Source: Uloborus plumipes
Lineage: Eukaryota; Arthropoda; Arachnida; Araneae; Uloboridae
NCBI GenBank assembly: GCA_038373865.1
Contig: JAXGGA010001023.1
Coordinates: 109,204 to 173,203, forward strand
Length of the DNA: 64,000 bases
Direction of reading: 5' to 3'
Below the pieces are notes generated by a model. That model made no database searches and was not told the origin of the DNA. It worked only from the letters and a program-made list of their open reading frames with translations. Every line of letters begins with the position of its first letter. The first letter of the stretch is position 1. Of the stretch, positions 1 to 64,000 are shown in pieces. The position numbers and the translations under genes were made by a program.

Positions 1-48
1 GCGGATGAGTCCCTAAAAAGGACGAAACTGCAGACTCTGCTGAATAGT
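1..48 (+). ncRNA. Truncated, degraded hammerhead ribozyme motif
   Basis: The first bases read GGATGA, a GTCC/GGAC stem II closed by a 7-nt loop, then GAAACTGCAG, the same layout as the hammerhead copies at 42.8 and 61.3 kb. U4 of the core is replaced by G and position 16.1 is A rather than U, and the 5' stem I strand is cut off by the window edge. About 70 bp downstream a run like GGCTTACGGGCTGTCATTTACTGC resembles the tail of the other copies, here in diverged form. Probably an inactive relic. Confidence 0.45.
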
Positions 49-571
49 ACGACTGAGCTGGCGGTTGCATTGTTTGTAGTTGTGCCTTGGCTTACGGGCT
101 GTCATTTACTGCTTGTCTCTCTAACCCAAAAAAGATGTCATACTTTTTCCAAAAACAATTTTAACCTGCTTGTGTCACAAAGTAACGCATTACACCTTGC
201 CCCTACGTACGATTTTGCTAAGCAGTTTTAGGTTTTTGACATTGGTCAGAAAGCTTGCTGTTTTTACCAAACTTCGGCATTTTTTTTTTTTTTTTTTTCG
301 AAATTGGTGACGGCTAGATTATCCCAAGACTTGCAATTTTGTCTCAAGTCTTGTGGGTAACTGGTTTGTTTGGATTTTCATATTGACTCGCTTTTTCAGA
401 CTCAGACGATATAACTAAATATTCTTTAAATAGGATTTAGAAAGTAAGTAAGAATATCCCCGGTCCCCTAGTTTAGGGTTATTCGAGAGAATAACTATTC
501 AATCCCGAGCCCAGGATGCTAAAAATACCTGTGCTGCTGCGTTGCGGTACTATAGTAGTCGCTTTAGTATA

Positions 572-1049
572 CAGTCAAACCTGTCTGTCTCGAATTCGAC
601 GGGACAGAAGAAAAATTCGAGATACGGAAGTTTCGTGATACGGAGGGTGTGATAAAATTTACACACAAAAAAAAAAAAGCAATCGGAACAAAGTCAAAGA
701 CTTAATAGCTTGTTTTGCATTGGTAGTGTTGAATATTTTACTGTAAGACATTTTGCGAGTCCACGTTTTACTCATTGTGATGACTGTATGGGTAGCAAGT
801 GAATGCATGCCTTTTAAAACGAACAATAGTCTTTGAAGGATTGTGCACAAGATGGTTTTTGTCTCCCAGGTATACCATTGATAAAGGTGGCTGGACATGA
901 AATTCAGCCGTCAAAATTCGAGATATAGAGGTTTTCGGGAAAAATCATTCGAGATAAACAGGATAAAAAGCATTAAATTCATGCTGTAAAAGCAGGGAAA
1001 TGGAAAAATTTCGATATAAAGAGGTTTTCGAGATAAACAGGTTCGACTG
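572..1049. mobile_element. Tc1/pogo-type MITE with TA target sites
   Basis: A 478-bp element starts CAGTCAAACCTGTCTGTCTC and ends with the inverse of CAGTCGAACCTGTTTATCTC, flanked on both sides by TA. The interior is AT-rich with repeated 'cgagataaacagg' and 'cgatataaagagg' motifs close to the ends, and no transposase. Ends of the CAGTC...TA type with 'cgatataa' repeats are typical of Tigger/pogo-like non-autonomous elements. A related copy is at 58586-59283. Confidence 0.7.
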
Positions 1050-1161
1050 TACATAGCTGTAAACATGAAAAATAGACAATAAATTTTAGAAGATGATTGC
1101 ATACTTTTCTCTGTCCTGCCGACACCGCGGTGAGACTGACTCTCTGGTTCTGCCCCCGCAG

Positions 1162-61785
<60,624 letters not shown>

Positions 61786-62647
61786 GTGAGTCTTTCGTTT
61801 CTGCTTTAGCCCGACCGTGGCTGGCTATGTGTGTGTGTATAGTAGCGATGTGACACCGTAGCTCCTAGACTATTCGAGGTGTCGATCGATTCGTTATTAT
61901 GACGCGGGAAAGATAGGCTGGTTCATTATTTAGTTAACTATTAATGAGTAGTTTTTTCTCATTTCAAGTAGCATTTTTGCTCTAAAATGAGGGCGGAAAA
62001 AGGGTTCGCACAAATGAGTGCTATGTTTTGATAGAACGCTAAGATTTTTCTGCATCTGACAAAATGCGTTCGAATGTTCTAAAGTTGTTAGAATGTGAGC
62101 TATAGTTGCTTTTAACTTATTTCATGCTAAAATCAATTATTTCATGCTTTCAACTGGAAATTCATTGTCGATCACGACCAATGGTGAACCAAAATGCATT
62201 TATGACTATGCATATCCAATTTTAAAGCAACATAAAAATAATTTTCACTCGCCTGGGAAGTAAGAATTAATTTATGCCTTTATTTTATTTATTTTTTTTT
62301 TTTTGTCATATCACTGGTTAAAACAAAAAATATTATAACAAATAAAAGTTTAAAAAACGAATCTGATCACAGAAAAAAACACCGAAAAGTAAGAAATAAA
62401 AAAAGTTAACAGGACTACATAGAAAAGCACTGAAAGGCAAGAAACGAGGAAGGTGTAATTTGATATCATCGTATAAATTTGATAGGTTAGCTATTCTTAT
62501 TTATTTAGTTCTATTGGAACCCTCTGTCAGTCCTACATTAATAACATCATAATTCAATTCAAATGCTGTAGTCGTGCGTTGTCAACTATAGAAAAACACC
62601 TTGACAAGATAACATTATTACCTCATTTATTACTCTTGTATTAACTA

Positions 62648-63866
62648 CACTGAAGTGACAAAAGTCATGGGATAGCAATATGCAAATTTTCAGATGGCAG
62701 TAGCATCGCATAGAACAGGTATAAATGCGCAGTGCTTTTACAGAGCTTTCATTTCTGTTCAAGTTATTCATGTGAAGAGGTTTTAACGTGATGATGACCG
62801 CACGACGTGAATTAACAGACTTTGAACGCGGAATGTTAGTTGGAGCTAGACGCATGGGTCATGCCATTTCGGAAATCGTTAGAGAATTCAACATTCCCAG
62901 ATCCACTGTGTCAAGAGTGTGCCGAGAGTATGAAATTTCAGGCATAACATCCCACCATGGACAGCGCAGTGGTCGACCGCCTGCACTTAAAGATCGAGAC
63001 CGGCGACGTCTGCAAAGAGTCGTAAATTCTAACAGACAAGCAACACTGCGTCAAATCACCGTAGAAATCAATGTGGGACGTACAATGGACGTGTCTGCTA
63101 GAACTGTGCGGAGAAATTTGGATTTCTTGGGCTATTCCAGCAGAAGACCGACTCGAGTGCCTTTACTGACAGAACGACATCGCTTGCAGCGACTCTCGTG
63201 GGCACGTGAGCATATCGGTTGGTCCCTAGATGAATGGAAAACCGTGGCCTGGTCCGATGAGTCACGATTTCAGCTGGTAAGAGCCGATGGTAGGGTTCGA
63301 GTGTGGCGCAGACCCCACGAAGCCATGGACCCAAACTGTCAGCAAGGCACTGTTCAAGCTGGTGGTGGCTCCGTAATGGTGTGGGCTGTTTTTTCATGGC
63401 ATGGACTTGGTCCTCTAGTGCGACTGGACCGAACATTGACTGGAAATGCTTATGTGCAGCTACTTGGAGATCACTTGCAGCCATTCATGGACTTCATGTA
63501 CCCAAACAACGATGGGATTTTTATGGATGACAATGCGCCATGTCACCGGGCCACAACTGTTCGCAATTGGTTTGAAGAAAATTCTGGACAATTCCAACGA
63601 ATGATTTGGACCACCTAGATCGCCCGACATGAATCCCATTGAGCATTTATGGGACACCATCGAGAGGTCTGTTCGTGCCCAAAATCCTGCCCCATCAACG
63701 CTTTCACAATTATGGACGTCTATCGAGACAGCATGGCTCAATATTCCTGCAGAAGACTTCCAACGACTTGTTGAGTCCATGCCACGTCGAGTTGTTGCAC
63801 TTCGCCGGGCAAAAGGAGGGCCGACACGATATTAAGAGGTATCCCATGACTTTTGTCACTTCAGTG
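62648..63866 (+). mobile_element. Tc1-like transposon, nearly intact
   Basis: 1,219 bp with ends CACTGAAGTGACAAAAGTCA and its inverse (about 27 bp of terminal repeat, to CATGGGATA), with TA on each side. The transposase occupies most of the interior. Normal length for a Tc1 element of this type, and the least decayed transposon in the window. Confidence 0.9.
62788..63835 (+). pseudogene. Tc1 transposase with a single frameshift
   Basis: The first frame (62788-63618) gives MMMTARRELTDFERGMLVGA, RRMGHAISEIVREFNIPRST, VSRVCREYEISG (paired-like helix-turn-helix), GQRSGRPPAL (GRPR-like hook), then DEWKTVAWSDESRFQLVRAD (first Asp), GSVMVWAVFSW, IFMDDNAPCHRATTVRNWFE (second Asp). After MIW the frame is lost; the next frame (to 63835) continues PPRSPDMNPIEHLWDTIERS (catalytic Glu) to PRRVVALRRAKGGPTRY and a stop. 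One extra base near 63610 (TTGGACCACC in place of TTGGCCACC) explains the break. All three catalytic residues are kept. Full length would be about 348 residues, typical of the family. Confidence 0.88.
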
Positions 63867-64000
63867 TAATATGCTTGATTTCTATAGTTGACAACGCACG
63901 ACCACAACATTTGAATTCAATGATAATATTGTTACAAATCTTGTAAATAGTTGTTGTTTTTCCTGCCTTGCATCATTTTCATTAGTTTTGGTTTTATCTG

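Larger units (their letters stand above)
1..1161. other. Intronic sequence upstream of the PSI exon
   Basis: Intron 5' of the first visible exon. It holds the hammerhead relic at the edge, a poly-T run at 281-298, and the pogo/Tc1-like MITE at 572-1049. No coding similarity is seen. The Sema-domain exons expected before PSI are not here. Confidence 0.7.
62538..63940. mobile_element. Inverted-repeat element enclosing a Tc1 transposon
   Basis: The left arm 'cataattcaattcaaatgctgtagtcg', TGCGTTGTCAACTATAGAAA is mirrored at 63882-63940 (TTTCTATAGTTGACAACGCA, 'cgaccacaacatttgaattcaatg'). The arms, of about 55 bp, lie outside the Tc1 ends, so this is an older small element used as a target. Confidence 0.65.
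61786..64000. other. Intron after the catalytic-loop exon (incomplete)
   Basis: AT-rich sequence with no recognised element (61.79-62.53 kb), then an inverted-repeat element (62538-63940) into which a Tc1 transposon (62648-63866) has inserted. The next exon of the receptor (DFG motif) is not reached. Confidence 0.75.

Overview
The window is a eukaryotic locus: 13 short, very GC-rich coding exons on the + strand, separated by long AT-rich introns packed with transposon remains. Joined across canonical GT/AG junctions with matching phases, the exons encode the middle of a MET/RON-family receptor tyrosine kinase (hepatocyte growth factor receptor family): the PSI domain, four IPT/TIG repeats, the transmembrane helix, the juxtamembrane region and the kinase N-lobe as far as the HRD catalytic loop. 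The signal peptide and Sema domain must lie before position 1162, and the rest of the kinase after 61785. The mobile elements (Tc1/mariner, hAT, piggyBac, Helitron, Jockey/I-type LINEs, Gypsy, tRNA-headed SINEs, hammerhead-ribozyme repeats) suggest an arthropod, quite possibly a chelicerate, but the species cannot be fixed from the sequence alone.

Layout: exon 1 (PSI) 1162-1332; exons 2-3 (IPT1) 7960-8111 and 9506-9641; exons 4-5 (IPT2) 12303-12439 and 18803-18985; exons 6-8 (IPT3 and IPT4) 29872-29983, 35963-36229 and 40555-40716; exon 9 (stalk, TM helix) 44034-44283; exon 10 (juxtamembrane, start of glycine loop) 48271-48465; exon 11 (glycine loop, VAVK lysine) 52298-52381; exon 12 (alpha-C helix, hinge) 55446-55636; exon 13 (catalytic loop) 61676-61785. 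Together they give 2,150 coding nt, about 716 residues, with no stop or frameshift.

The introns hold nested insertions, many datable by clean target-site duplications (TSDs). Examples are a SINE inside a Tc1 transposase (14.6 kb), a Helitron between A and T of an older repeat (28.7 kb), a hAT element with an 8-bp TSD (57.2-60.9 kb), hAT MITEs (31.2 and 37.1 kb), and a 3.5-kb foldback element with a 9-bp TSD whose ends are inverted 16-bp minisatellites (21.0-24.5 kb). Two Tc1 elements sit at 10.3-11.9 and 13.7-15.4 kb; a third, nearly intact one is at 62.6-63.9 kb.

The most unusual content is a dispersed family of short repeats carrying minimal type I hammerhead ribozymes. One copy on the minus strand (61286-61330) has a complete catalytic core; others (42.8, 61.55 and 20.3 kb, and position 1) carry specific core lesions. 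Other structures worth a second look are a large palindrome with tRNA-like promoter boxes in both arms (21.9-22.5 kb), a repeat family whose copies end 24-75 bp before four splice acceptors, an ancient tandem repeat with one sharply conserved 16-bp box (3.8-4.3 kb), and a perfect 24-bp hairpin 45 bp before exon 5. Nothing in the window is a prokaryotic-style operon or defence system.
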